A stretch of 64,000 nt of DNA from JAFAGX01 sp035624215 (GTDB taxonomy: Bacteria > Acidobacteriota > Terriglobia > Terriglobales > Acidobacteriaceae). Shown here in pieces: positions 7,247 through 16,220 of this stretch. Each line of letters begins with the position of its first letter. Positions within the stretch are counted from its first letter, which is position 1. Made by a program: the position numbers and the translations under genes. The DNA lies in the NCBI GenBank assembly GCA_035624215.1, contig DASPRY010000088.1, positions 1 through 64,000 of the forward strand, read 5' to 3'. The notes under the pieces are model-generated. The model was not told where the DNA came from. It worked only from the letters and a program-made list of their open reading frames with translations, and made no database searches.

Positions 7247-10200
7247 TCAGAAATTGAACTTGATGCCAGCCTGCATGAGGCGGGGCGCGGCAGCGCTTAT
7301 CACCTGCCCGAACGACGCGCTATTAATGTTGCCGTCGACCGATGCCGGGCCGTAGAACTGGGCGTGGTTGAAGATATTAAATGCTTCAATACGGAACTCC
7401 AGGTTCTTGGATTCAGTTATAGGCAGGTATTTCAGCAATGCCATGTCATAGTTGTTGACGCCCGGACCGAAGAAAAATCGGCGCTTGGCATTTCCTGCTG
7501 TGCCCAGGGGCTGCAAGCCAAACAGAGCAGTGCTGAAATAGGGCTTACCGTTGCGCGGATCGCCATTTAGTTGGAGTGGTCCTGGCATGTACTGTGGTTC
7601 ATCAACTCCGTAATTGTTGATGCCATTGGGCGCCGCGCCGAGAAGCGAATTGTCGCCGTAGTTGTAGAGGGTCACGGGAAAGCCAGTGCTGAAATGCGAG
7701 ATGCCGGAGAGCACCCAGCCTCTAGTGAGACGATTTTCTCTAAAGATTTGATCAAAAGGAAGCCGGTAGCTGTAGCTCACCACGAAGTTATGCTCCACAT
7801 CAAAAGCAGACAAAGCCTTGCTCAGCGCGGGATTCAACGGATTAACTTCTTCTCCGAGATTTGATGACTGATCAAGCGATTTGCTGAAGGTGTAGCCAGC
7901 CAGAAATTCCAGACGTCCAGTGTTGTGGCGCAGGCTGAGTTGGAACGAATTATAACTGGAGTTCCCGATTGTGGCCTGATTGGTATCGCTGCCAAAATTC
8001 GGCCCCAGGGGACCACGCGTTCCCTGGATCGTTTTACCTGAGGCGGTGGTATAAACATTGCTTTCGCCAAAAGGCCCGCAAGTGGGCGTGCTCGGAGCAA
8101 CTTCAGAGGGCTGGCTCAGGCTTAGGCAGAGCGCGGGACTGCCGGGATTGGCTTCGACCAGCACCAAAAGGCGATGCGCCTGTGAGCCCACGTAGCTGGC
8201 GGTGAGCAAAGTGTTGCTGCCGAACTTTCGCTCGAGCGACAGCATGTATTCCTCGGTGTAGGGAATTCGGTTCGCAGTGGCGTAGGCAGGCAGACCGCTG
8301 ATGGGTTCATATTGCGACCAGTTCACGTTAGGGTCGGGATGGCTTGCAGAGGAATTGAGAGGCGCAAGTTGCACGGGAAAGTATTGGCTGCCTTGACCGG
8401 TGGCAGCAGCAATGAAAGGAGTCGCGAAAAGCGGCGGCGCTGGGCTGGTATAGGTGGTGCCATAAGGCGCATTTGCGCTCAAAACCGCGATGCTGAGCGC
8501 CTCGATGGCGGTGTAGAACATGCCAAAGCCGGCGCGGATAGCACTGTCGCCGGGAGCTCCCAGAATCTTGTTCCAAAACTCACTTTTGGGTGCCGGGGAA
8601 TAGGCTAGCCCGACACGAGGGGCAAAATCCAAATTTCCGGGAGATGCCAGCGTCCGCGGAACGCCTGGATCGGTAGGAAAGAGTATGCCGGCGGGAGCGC
8701 CGGGAAAAACTACCGACTGCCTGCCGGGCTCGAACACGGCGAGCTGGTTGTATTTCTCATACCACGGCTCGATGCGGTCCCAACGCAGGCCGTAATTCAA
8801 ATTCAGATCAGGCCGCACGTGCCAGTGGTCCTCGGCATACACGCCCACGTACCTATTTCGTCCATAGAAAGACTGGAGCTGGCTCTGGTTGTACTGGCTG
8901 GGAACACCGAGCAAGAAGTCGGCGAAGTCAAAACCGGTCTCGCTGCCAAAAAATAGAAAGTTGCCATTGAATTGCGCGATGGGAAATGTGTTGATTTGGT
9001 CGTAGTGAAATTCACCGCCAAACTTGAGCGTATGCGTACCCACTAACTTTGAGAAGTTGTCGATCCACTGGAAGGTATTATTGGCTTGCCCGAGCTGATT
9101 GGTGTTAGTTCCCATCGATAAGTTGTTAAAGTTGACACTTTCTACGCCCTCGGTTGAGGGGGAAAGAGGAACGATGCCTGGAGTGTCGGGGCCGACGGCA
9201 AAGCCTTGCGAGGCGAGGCTGACTCCGAGTCCTCCGACCGGCCGCCCCAGATCATTCGCATCGCGCAAGAAACTGAAGTGAAACTCATTTACTGCGGCGT
9301 TGCCGAAGGTTTTGGTGTCACCCAGACTGAGCAACTGCGCGCGCCCCAAATTCAAGGCATTGAAGCCCGGGACATTGGCTCCGCCTTGCGCGGTGGGATA
9401 GGGATTGTTCTGAGTGAAGTCGTCAACAAAATAGTAGGCCGACATCGCGCCCCAGCGCGTATCAGCGTCCAGACGGAACGCGCCCTTGTCGTCGCGGAGG
9501 TTTTCGTTGAACCCCGAAGTGGAGAATTGATGAGTTCCAACGTTCGGCATGGGGATGTATTGCAATAAATGTTGGGCCGGAGCGGACCATACAATTCGGG
9601 GCACGAGAGCGTTGGGAAACACGCATTGCGACGGGCTTATGCAGCCGGCTGTGTAGTAAGGCTCGCCCACAGAAACCGTGTAAGCAAGCTTTTGAGCCAG
9701 CAGATTCGCCCAATAGGGACCACTGACGCTGGTAGGAGTTGGATTGCCATTCGCACCGGCAGTCACGAACAAACTTACCGAATCCGCCAGATTGCCTGAA
9801 CGATCCTGGATGGAGGGCACAGGTATCAGACCGGTATCGACGCCTTGGGTCTGCCGAGTGCCCTGATAGTCAGCGAAGAAAAAGATGTGGTTTCGAAGCA
9901 GCGGGCCGCCAAAGGTCCCCCCGAACTGATTTTGTTGAAAAGCAGCACGAGCGGGAGAGAAATAATTGCGAGCGTCCAGGGCGGTGTTGCGAACAAACTC
10001 AAATACGTCGCCGTGGAAGGCGTTGGTCCCCGACTTGGTGACCACATTGATCTGACCGCCGCTGAATTCGCCGTATTCCGCGTCGAAGTTATTTGTCAGA
10101 ATTCGGAACTCAGCCACGGAATCCAGATTGGGAATGATGGCGGTTCCCATGTTGACATCTTCCTCGACATCACTGCCGTTGACTGCGAATCCATTGGCGA

Positions 10201-10813
10201 ACTCCCGCTGTCCGTTCACTGAGATGGTGCCGGGATTCAAATCGCCGGAGGGTGAGAACGCGCTGGCGCCAACGTCCTGAACTGTGCTGGAGGTAATGGA
10301 GGTGGCGGGGGCGATACCGGGCTGAAGGGCGAGGAGGTCGGTGAAACTGCGGCCGTTCAAAGGCGCTAGCGTTAGTTTGGTACCGGCAATGACTTCGCCC
10401 ATTTGCGTGCTGGTGGCATCCAAATGCACCGCGCTGTCGTTTACGGTTACGGTGTCGGTGCGGCTACCCAACTGCAGCACGATGTTCACGATTAACGCGC
10501 TATTGACATCGATGACAACTCCGGTACGACAGTAAGGTTGAAAATCGGGTTTGACTACCTGGATGGTGTAACGCCCTACCGAAAGGAGTGGGAAAGTATA
10601 AACTCCGTTGGCGCCGGTGATGACGGTCTGGCGGACGCCGGTATCCACGTTGGTGGCAGTGAGCGCTGCTCCGGCAATTACAGCGCCGGTGACATCCTTT
10701 ATGGTGCCGGAGATGCTTCCGCCCACACTCGCTTGAGCGGGTACAGTGCCAAATGGCAGGCATGCCAGAAGCAGGGTCAGGAATGCGACTCGGTTTCGCC
10801 GTGAAACGGGCAT
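7247..10813 (-). CDS. Large TonB-dependent receptor with carboxypeptidase-regulatory-like domain
   Basis: An 1188-residue outer-membrane transporter. Residues 1-28 are a signal peptide (VPAQA cleavage region). Residues about 30-115 are a carboxypeptidase-regulatory/CnaB-like fold (GSISGTIKDVTGAVIAGA...GVYTFPLLSVG). A plug domain follows (VIAGTKLTLAPLNGRSF...LLALQPGI), then a very long barrel ending in the aromatic C-terminus GIKFNF. This is the Oar-like class that is expanded in Acidobacteriota. The substrate is unknown. The gene follows the Fur-family regulator in the same direction, and two palindromes lie in the gap between them, one of them (10839-10853) just 26 bases upstream of the start. 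That suggests metal-dependent repression, and therefore an iron, zinc or similar chelate as substrate, which is inference. Confidence 0.92.
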   Translation of the reverse strand: MPVSRRNRVAFLTLLLACLPFGTVPAQASVGGSISGTIKDVTGAVIAGAALTATNVDTGVRQTVITGANGVYTFPLLSVGRYTIQVVKPDFQPYCRTGVVIDVNSALIVNIVLQLGSRTDTVTVNDSAVHLDATSTQMGEVIAGTKLTLAPLNGRSFTDLLALQPGIAPATSITSSTVQDVGASAFSPSGDLNPGTISVNGQREFANGFAVNGSDVEEDVNMGTAIIPNLDSVAEFRILTNNFDAEYGEFSGGQINVVTKSGTNAFHGDVFEFVRNTALDARNYFSPARAAFQQNQFGGTFGGPLLRNHIFFFADYQGTRQTQGVDTGLIPVPSIQDRSGNLADSVSLFVTAGANGNPTPTSVSGPYWANLLAQKLAYTVSVGEPYYTAGCISPSQCVFPNALVPRIVWSAPAQHLLQYIPMPNVGTHQFSTSGFNENLRDDKGAFRLDADTRWGAMSAYYFVDDFTQNNPYPTAQGGANVPGFNALNLGRAQLLSLGDTKTFGNAAVNEFHFSFLRDANDLGRPVGGLGVSLASQGFAVGPDTPGIVPLSPSTEGVESVNFNNLSMGTNTNQLGQANNTFQWIDNFSKLVGTHTLKFGGEFHYDQINTFPIAQFNGNFLFFGSETGFDFADFLLGVPSQYNQSQLQSFYGRNRYVGVYAEDHWHVRPDLNLNYGLRWDRIEPWYEKYNQLAVFEPGRQSVVFPGAPAGILFPTDPGVPRTLASPGNLDFAPRVGLAYSPAPKSEFWNKILGAPGDSAIRAGFGMFYTAIEALSIAVLSANAPYGTTYTSPAPPLFATPFIAAATGQGSQYFPVQLAPLNSSASHPDPNVNWSQYEPISGLPAYATANRIPYTEEYMLSLERKFGSNTLLTASYVGSQAHRLLVLVEANPGSPALCLSLSQPSEVAPSTPTCGPFGESNVYTTASGKTIQGTRGPLGPNFGSDTNQATIGNSSYNSFQLSLRHNTGRLEFLAGYTFSKSLDQSSNLGEEVNPLNPALSKALSAFDVEHNFVVSYSYRLPFDQIFRENRLTRGWVLSGISHFSTGFPVTLYNYGDNSLLGAAPNGINNYGVDEPQYMPGPLQLNGDPRNGKPYFSTALFGLQPLGTAGNAKRRFFFGPGVNNYDMALLKYLPITESKNLEFRIEAFNIFNHAQFYGPASVDGNINSASFGQVISAAAPRLMQAGIKFNF

Positions 10814-10838
10814 TTAAGGGCTGGCCCCTCAAACTAGT

Positions 10839-10853
10839 TGCAACTCAGTTGCA
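10839..10853. promoter_or_regulatory. Fur-family operator candidate, perfect 7-1-7 palindrome
   Basis: TGCAACT-C-AGTTGCA is a perfect 7-1-7 inverted repeat, the geometry of Fur-family boxes. It lies directly upstream of the TonB receptor start (10813). The same half-site AGTTGCA occurs in the site before the regulator gene (11460-11474). Confidence 0.68.
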
Positions 10854-10930
10854 TGTAAAAGAACACTAATCATCGTAATGGCCGGGACTTCCACTGGTCA
10901 AGATACTCAGATTAAATAGTGTTTCAGAAT

Positions 10931-10950
10931 TGTTGCAACCAGATGCAACA
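10931..10950. promoter_or_regulatory. Second operator-like inverted repeat before the TonB receptor
   Basis: TGTTGCA, six bases, TGCAACA: a perfect 7-bp inverted repeat in the gap between the regulator and the receptor gene. It shares the TGCAAC core with the neighbouring 7-1-7 site but has a different spacing. Confidence 0.5.
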
Positions 10951-10986
10951 GCGGTACAGTTTCGCGAACAACATTGGGGATGACAG

Positions 10987-11439
10987 TCAGGCGGTAGTGC
11001 GGCAGTGAGCGCAATAGCCGCCGACTTCGAGACGGCTGACCACGATGTGAAAGCGGCAATCGCGCTGAATCTGGCCCTTCAGGCGGTCAAACAGATCGCT
11101 TTCAAACTCCATGATCTTTCCGCAGCGGAGGCAGGCCATGTGGATGTGATCGCGCTGCGGGCGGCGCTCATAGAAGTGCTTCTCGCCCTCCATGTGCATA
11201 AGGTCCAGTTCATCGATCAACCCATGGCGCTTGAGCAGGCTCAAGGTGCGATAGACGGTTACCCGGTCAACTTGAGGATCCAGCCGGCGGGCGCGGCGGA
11301 GAATCTGGCTGGCATCGAGGTGCTGCTTGGCGGTTTCGACGACACTCAGAATGGTGCGGCGCTGGCGGGTCATACGGAGGCCGCGGGACATCAATTCCGC
11401 CTGCAAGCGTCCGGGAACTTCGGTCTCGGGAAAAGGCAA
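10987..11439 (-). CDS. Fur-family metal-responsive transcriptional repressor
   Basis: A 150-residue cytoplasmic repressor. It has the winged-helix DNA-binding half (MTRQRRTILSVVE...VDRVTVYRTLSLL) and the dimerisation half with the metal ligands HIHMACLRCGK and a C-terminal YCAHC zinc pair. This is the Fur/Zur/PerR fold; which metal it senses cannot be decided from sequence. The frame extends to an ATG at 11475, but that codon lies inside the operator palindrome. A consensus AAGGAGG (11452-11446) stands six bases before an in-frame TTG at 11439, so TTG is taken as the start. It lies upstream of, and in line with, the TonB receptor gene. A 7-1-7 box directly before it implies autoregulation. 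Confidence 0.9.
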   Translation of the reverse strand: MPFPETEVPGRLQAELMSRGLRMTRQRRTILSVVETAKQHLDASQILRRARRLDPQVDRVTVYRTLSLLKRHGLIDELDLMHMEGEKHFYERRPQRDHIHMACLRCGKIMEFESDLFDRLKGQIQRDCRFHIVVSRLEVGGYCAHCRTTA

Positions 11440-11459
11440 AGGTTGCCTCCTTAAGCTAG

Positions 11460-11474
11460 TGAAACTCAGTTGCA
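11460..11474. promoter_or_regulatory. Autoregulatory operator candidate of the Fur-family gene
   Basis: TGAAACT-C-AGTTGCA is a 7-1-7 inverted repeat with one mismatch, sharing its centre and right half with the perfect site at 10839-10853. It is 21 bases upstream of the TTG start of the regulator and just before its Shine-Dalgarno sequence, so binding would block the gene's own transcription. Confidence 0.62.
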
Positions 11475-11629
11475 ATTATAGCTCAGAAGCCACCGCTGGC
11501 GAGCCAGTGGCGTGATTGGGTAGTTGGCCAGTTTGGGGCGGAAGCGAGCACTTGCTCCGGGATGACAAATCAACCTGGCCCACTAACCATGATTGGCTTA
11601 CTCGCTGAACGCGGGGGTGCCGACGAACA

Positions 11630-11667
11630 GCAGATTCCTCGGGGCTGAAACTCCCTCGGAATGACAA
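11630..11667. repeat. Dispersed intergenic repeat, copy 1
   Basis: A 38-base element ending in CTCCCTCGGAATGACAA. A copy with 35 of 38 identical bases is at 26178-26215. Both sit at the edge of an intergenic region next to a gene end, as expected for a spread repeat rather than a coding segment. Confidence 0.65.
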
Positions 11668-11697
11668 AACTTTTTGCGGTACGAATGTCCCGCCGGG

Positions 11698-12060
11698 TCA
11701 GTTGCCTTTCATCTTCTCTTTAACGCTGTGGGCGAGCTTCTCGATCTCTTCCGCCTTCTTGATCACATCAATGGAAAGGGTGTTCTGGTTGGACTTGTCG
11801 ACGGAGTCTTTCAATTCTGTCGCCAGCTTAAAGAGGCGATCACTGTCACGCTTGAGTTGGGCCTGTCTCTCTTCGTTGGCCTTTTTCGCCATATCCCGTT
11901 CCATGCGCTCGCGAGCGGAGTCTTCCGAGGGCGTCGAAGGCTCAGTCGGACTGGGCATACGCGGAACCGGAGGAACGCCCGGTGCCTGGGCGAAGGCTCT
12001 GGCAGAGACCGCCGGCAGAAAAAGCAGAAGAAGAGCCAACGCGAGTCGAGGGAAGGGCAC
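11698..12060 (-). CDS. Small exported helical protein of unknown function
   Basis: A 120-residue protein. After a signal peptide with a leucine-rich core (LALALLLLFLPAVSA) and cleavage near AFA-Q comes a Pro-rich segment. The rest is a charged, probably coiled-coil C-terminus (ARERMERDMAKK...KKAEEIEKLAHSVKEKM). The start is a GTG at 12060, five bases after GGAGG; longer frames would run into the divergent mscS gene. No family is recognised. It is transcribed divergently from mscS, from a shared control region. Confidence 0.68.
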   Translation of the reverse strand: MPFPRLALALLLLFLPAVSARAFAQAPGVPPVPRMPSPTEPSTPSEDSARERMERDMAKKANEERQAQLKRDSDRLFKLATELKDSVDKSNQNTLSIDVIKKAEEIEKLAHSVKEKMKGN

Positions 12061-12086
12061 AGTCACCTCCACGGAGTGACAACCAA

Positions 12087-12130
12087 GATTATACGCGGCG
12101 AGAATTCGCCCGCGCCCTGCCTGTATAATC
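12087..12130. promoter_or_regulatory. Back-to-back promoters with dyad symmetry
   Basis: TATAAT boxes face both ways: 12093-12088 on the minus strand and 12124-12129 on the plus strand. They lie within a perfect 8-bp inverted repeat (GATTATAC at 12087-12094, GTATAATC at 12123-12130). Clear -35 hexamers are absent. The plus-strand box would start transcription only a few bases before the mscS ATG. Confidence 0.5.
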
Positions 12131-12142
12131 GCGCGCAACGCC

Positions 12143-13045
12143 ATGATCCTGTTCTTCAGAGTGATGGTGCCAAGCGACAGGCTGCGGGCTCTTTTGCAGG
12201 ACTGGAGCGAAGATTCGCGCACGTTTCTGCGCCACGATGTGCCGAAAATCGTCCTGGTTATCCTAGTTGCGTTGGCGCTGGCGCGGCTGTTGCGACTGAT
12301 TACCAGGAAAGTCGCGTCGTTGCAGGCCGGACGATTGGCACCTGGCATTCGTGCTCAACAAGTGCGGACGCTGGCGAGTGTAATCAACAGCATTGGGTTT
12401 TTCGTGATCGTGTTCGTGGCGGCGCTGGAAGTGCTGCCCTTGCTGGGATTGAATCTGGGGCCGCTGCTGGCGAGTGCGGGGGTGGCAGGGTTGGCGATTG
12501 GCTTTGGCGCGCAAACCCTGGTTCACGATTTCATCAACGGGTTCTTGATTCTTTTCGAAAATCAGTACGGCATAGGGGACATTATTCGCATTGCGGGAGT
12601 GAAAGGGACGGTGGAGGGAATGACGCTGCGACACACGGCGTTGCGGGATGACGATGGCACGTTGCACATCGTGCCAAACAGTCAGATCACCATCGTCTCA
12701 AACATGACGCGCGATTGGTCGCAGCTCCCGATGCGAGTGGTGGTGGCGTACAGCGAGCCGAGTGACAAGATCATAGGATTGTTGCAGCAGGTGGGCGAGG
12801 AGCTAAGACACGATCCAAAATTTGCCAGCGATATCGTTGCAGAGGTGCAGGTACCGGGGATTGATCGCGTGGGCAGCGGAGAGGCGGAGTATTTGATGCT
12901 GGTGAAGACGCGTCCGAATACGCAGTATGCGGTGGGCCGGGAACTGCGGCGGCGGATCAAGGAGTGTTTCGAGAAAAACAAGATTCAGACTGCAGCACCG
13001 GGGAGAGTGTACGTGATGGATCAGGGAGGGACGAAAGCGTCCTAG
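12143..13045 (+). CDS. mscS: Small-conductance mechanosensitive channel, MscS family
   Basis: A 300-residue inner-membrane channel that releases solutes on osmotic downshock. There are two N-terminal hydrophobic segments. The third, pore-lining helix has the Gly/Ala pattern of the family (LLASAGVAGLAIGFGAQTLVHDFINGFLI), and the beta domain GDIIRIAGVKGTVEGMTLRHT follows. The protein ends in the usual alpha/beta cytosolic cage region. The length matches the short MscS class. The start is uncertain: ATG 12143 gives a nearly leaderless message from the TATAAT at 12124, and ATG 12164 is the alternative. Neither has a good Shine-Dalgarno sequence. Confidence 0.93.
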   Translation: MILFFRVMVPSDRLRALLQDWSEDSRTFLRHDVPKIVLVILVALALARLLRLITRKVASLQAGRLAPGIRAQQVRTLASVINSIGFFVIVFVAALEVLPLLGLNLGPLLASAGVAGLAIGFGAQTLVHDFINGFLILFENQYGIGDIIRIAGVKGTVEGMTLRHTALRDDDGTLHIVPNSQITIVSNMTRDWSQLPMRVVVAYSEPSDKIIGLLQQVGEELRHDPKFASDIVAEVQVPGIDRVGSGEAEYLMLVKTRPNTQYAVGRELRRRIKECFEKNKIQTAAPGRVYVMDQGGTKAS

Positions 13046-13149
13046 GGCGTGTCGGCGTCTGGCCTGCCCTTGCCGCTCCTTTCTCCGGGCAGTAGCATAG
13101 ATAGCGTCGAGTTCTTACCGCTGTTTTCTCAGCAATCATAGGAGGTTGT

Positions 13150-14688
13150 ATGGCAACTGAAGTCCTAACCGGGCCGACAATTCTGGGGACAGCTACCCGC
13201 GCCAAGGTTTACAAGAACTTTATCGACGGCGAATGGGTGGAAGCGTCAACCGGGGAAACTTTCGAAAACCGCAATCCGGCCGATACGCGCGACGTACTTG
13301 GGATCTTTCAAAAATCAGGCAAGGCCGACGTGGATGCCGCCGTGGAAGCAGCCAAACACGCGTTTGCCAAGTGGCGTCTGGTGCCGGCGCCGCGACGGGC
13401 AGAGCTGGTGTATCGCGCAGCAGAAATTCTGATTGAGCGAAAAGAGGAATACTCGCGCGACATGACGCGAGAGATGGGAAAGGTTCTGAAAGAAACTCGT
13501 GGGGACGTGCAGGAAGCCATTGATACGGCCTACTACATGGCAGGGGAAGGTCGACGCATGTTTGGGCCGACGACGCCGTCGGAGTTGCCTAATAAGTTTG
13601 CCATGGCGGTGCGGCAGCCGATTGGAGTTTGCGCCATGATTACGCCGTGGAACTTCCCCATGGCCATTCCGTCGTGGAAGCTCTTGCCGGCGATTGTTTG
13701 CGGGAACACGTGCGTGATCAAACCGGCCCAGGATACACCGCTGTCCACGTTCAACCTGGTGCGCGCGCTGGTGGATGCCGGCCTGCCCAAGGGGGTTATT
13801 AACATTGTGACCGGATTCGGTGCCATGGTTGGAACGCCTCTGACGGAGCATTCCGAGGTGCGCGCGGTTTCACTGACGGGATCGAGCGAGGTGGGACGGA
13901 TCGTGGGCACGACGGCAGCGAAGAGCTTCAAGCACTGTTCGCTGGAACTGGGCGGCAAGAATCCGATGATTGTGCTGGATGATGCGAACCTTGATCTGGC
14001 GATCGAGGGCGGGCTGTGGGGTGGCTTCGGCACGACCGGCCAGCGCTGCACCGCGACCAGCCGCATCATCGTGCAAAAGGGAGTTTATGGCGAATTCGTC
14101 GAACGCTACGTGGAACGCGCCCGAAGCTTGAAAGTGGGCAATGGACTGGATGAAACCGTGGAGATGGGGCCGGCCATCAACGAAAGCCAGCTCAAGACCG
14201 ATTTGAGCTACATCGAGATTGGGAGAGCGGAGGGGGCGCGGCTAAAGTGTGGCGGCAATCGTCTGAACGGCGGCGCATATCAGTTTGGATTTTTCCTCGA
14301 GCCGACGGTTTTTGCTGATGTCGATCCCAAGATGCGGATTGCGCAGGAAGAAATCTTTGGGCCGGTGGTTTCGATCATCGCTTGCGAGCATCTGGAGGAT
14401 GCGATCGAGATCGCCAATGGCATTCAGTATGGATTGTCGTCGTCGCTTTATACCAAGGATGTGAACCGCGCGTTCAAAGCCATGCGTGATCTCGACGCCG
14501 GCATTACGTACATCAACGCTCCCACGATTGGAGCGGAGGTGCATCTGCCGTTCGGGGGCGTGAAAGCCACGGGCAATGGTCATCGCGAAGGCGGCATTGG
14601 AGCGATCGACTTTTATACGGAATGGAAGTCGGTGTACGTGGACTATTCGGACCGGCTGCAGAAGGCACAGATCGACCGGGCGGATTAG
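13150..14688 (+). CDS. NAD(P)-dependent aldehyde dehydrogenase
   Basis: A 512-residue cytosolic aldehyde dehydrogenase that oxidises an aldehyde to its acid. The Rossmann and catalytic motifs are complete: PWNFPMAIPSWKLLPA, LTGSSEVG, the general base Glu266 in LELGGKNP, and the nucleophile Cys300 in GQRCTATS. The ending LPFGGVKATGNGHREGG is that of the family. It resembles the semialdehyde dehydrogenases used in amino-acid and sugar breakdown (ALDH7/GabD-like), but the substrate cannot be fixed. ATG 13150 has a good AGGAGG. An aminotransferase follows 158 bases later, so the pair could act in sequence on an amino acid and its semialdehyde; this is inference. Confidence 0.92.
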   Translation: MATEVLTGPTILGTATRAKVYKNFIDGEWVEASTGETFENRNPADTRDVLGIFQKSGKADVDAAVEAAKHAFAKWRLVPAPRRAELVYRAAEILIERKEEYSRDMTREMGKVLKETRGDVQEAIDTAYYMAGEGRRMFGPTTPSELPNKFAMAVRQPIGVCAMITPWNFPMAIPSWKLLPAIVCGNTCVIKPAQDTPLSTFNLVRALVDAGLPKGVINIVTGFGAMVGTPLTEHSEVRAVSLTGSSEVGRIVGTTAAKSFKHCSLELGGKNPMIVLDDANLDLAIEGGLWGGFGTTGQRCTATSRIIVQKGVYGEFVERYVERARSLKVGNGLDETVEMGPAINESQLKTDLSYIEIGRAEGARLKCGGNRLNGGAYQFGFFLEPTVFADVDPKMRIAQEEIFGPVVSIIACEHLEDAIEIANGIQYGLSSSLYTKDVNRAFKAMRDLDAGITYINAPTIGAEVHLPFGGVKATGNGHREGGIGAIDFYTEWKSVYVDYSDRLQKAQIDRAD

Positions 14689-14846
14689 GAAGACGAAGAA
14701 GTCAGGCATTTGATTCGGCGCCGGTATTGCCTCCCACCCTGACACAAAGAACGCGCCACGGTGGGGCTCCTCAGTAGGGATGGCGGCAAGCAAAAGCAAA
14801 TTTGTGACTTTGCGCGGTCGGCCTACTCGGCGGTTTAGAATCCTCT

Positions 14847-16055
14847 ATGCCCACCATGCAGACTCGTGAGATCACTGCGGCCGCAAGGCTGGAGAACGTG
14901 CGCTATGCGATCCGCGATTTGGCATGTATCGCCGATGAGGTAGCGAAGCAGGGTCACGAGATTCTGCCGCTCAACATCGGCGATCCCATCAATTTTGATT
15001 TCCGGACTCCGCCTCACTTGATCGAAGCCGTGTACAAAGCAATGCGTGACGGAAAGAATGGATACGCCCCGTCGCCCGGAATCAAGGAAGCGCTGGAAGC
15101 GATTCGCGGAGAAGCCGCGCGCAAGAAGATTTCGTCGGTGCAGGACGTGTTTGTAACATCCGGGGTGAGCGAGACCGTCGATCTGTGCCTGACTGCGCTG
15201 CTCAATCCAGGGGATGACCTGCTAACGCCAAGCCCGGACTATCCACTCTATTCCGCGGTGCTCGCCAAGATGGGGCTCAAGCTCAACAGCTATGATTTGA
15301 ATGAAGAGGACGGCTGGCAGCCTGACCTTTTCGACGTTACGAGAAAGATTACGCCGCGCACACGCGGCATTGTGCTGATTAATCCCAATAATCCCACTGG
15401 GGCGGTATGTACGCGGGCGATGCTGGGAAAGATCGCAGACCTAGCAAGGCGACACAACCTGGTGATCTTCGCGGATGAGATCTACGACAAGCTAATTCTG
15501 GATGAAGGCGAGACTATATCGATTGCGGCTGTCGCTCCCGACGTGCCGGTGGTCACCTTCGGTGGATTATCGAAAAACTATCTGGCGCCGGGATGGCGTA
15601 TTGGCTGGGGAATCGTGAGTGGCGAGGCTGCGGCCGTGAAGCAATACAAGGAAGGAATCCAGAAGTTGCTGCGGGCCCGGCTCTGCGCCAATCATCCGGA
15701 GCAATATGCGATCAAAGCTGCGCTGGAAGGGCCGCAGGACCACTTGCCGGAAGTGCGCAGCAAGCTCCGCAGCCGCCGGGACCTGACAGTACGCTGGGCC
15801 AACTCAACTGCGCGAGTTAGTTGTGTTGCGCCTCGGGGCGCCTTCTATGCTTTCCCACGAATCGATATCCCGGAGGGTGACGAGATCTTCGTGCGGGAGT
15901 TGATTCTGCAAAAGCACGTCATGGTCGTGCATGGTTCGGGATTCGGACAAAAGCCGGGCACGAAGCATTTCCGCATTGTGTTCCTTCCCGATGAACAGAC
16001 ATTGTCGCGGGCGTACGCCGCGATAGGAGATCTACTTCGAGAGCGCTATGACTAG
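14847..16055 (+). CDS. PLP-dependent class I/II aminotransferase (AlaA/AspC-like)
   Basis: A 402-residue fold-type I aminotransferase. The cofactor lysine is Lys243 in GGLSKNYLAPGWRIGW. Other marks are NIGDPINFDF (substrate side), NGYAPSPGIKEALEAI, INPNNPTGAV and ADEIYDKL (cofactor ring aspartate). It is closest in pattern to the glutamate-pyruvate aminotransferase AlaA group, giving alanine from pyruvate and glutamate. That assignment is likely but not certain. The start at 14847 has an alternative ATG four codons in. No strong ribosome-binding site is visible. Confidence 0.9.
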   Translation: MPTMQTREITAAARLENVRYAIRDLACIADEVAKQGHEILPLNIGDPINFDFRTPPHLIEAVYKAMRDGKNGYAPSPGIKEALEAIRGEAARKKISSVQDVFVTSGVSETVDLCLTALLNPGDDLLTPSPDYPLYSAVLAKMGLKLNSYDLNEEDGWQPDLFDVTRKITPRTRGIVLINPNNPTGAVCTRAMLGKIADLARRHNLVIFADEIYDKLILDEGETISIAAVAPDVPVVTFGGLSKNYLAPGWRIGWGIVSGEAAAVKQYKEGIQKLLRARLCANHPEQYAIKAALEGPQDHLPEVRSKLRSRRDLTVRWANSTARVSCVAPRGAFYAFPRIDIPEGDEIFVRELILQKHVMVVHGSGFGQKPGTKHFRIVFLPDEQTLSRAYAAIGDLLRERYD

Positions 16056-16220
16056 AACCAGTCTCATGGATGGCCGAGGCGCTAATTGGTGTCATTCTGG
16101 AGATGCTCTGAGCAGCTCCATATGCGCCGATGGCTGGACGCTGGAATTGAACGATGAACAATGGGCGGGATCCCGCAGGTATCGTAGATGAGCTCGCACA
16201 AAGTCTCGGGAGGAGGTGCG

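Noticed and set aside
10987..11475. ATG at 11475 as start of the Fur-family gene
   Set aside because: It lies inside the operator palindrome without a Shine-Dalgarno sequence, whereas AAGGAGG precedes the in-frame TTG at 11439.
11476..11667. Short minus-strand frame MSFRGSFSPEESAV...
   Set aside because: It is the translation of a dispersed repeat; a similar false frame appears at the other copy near 26215.
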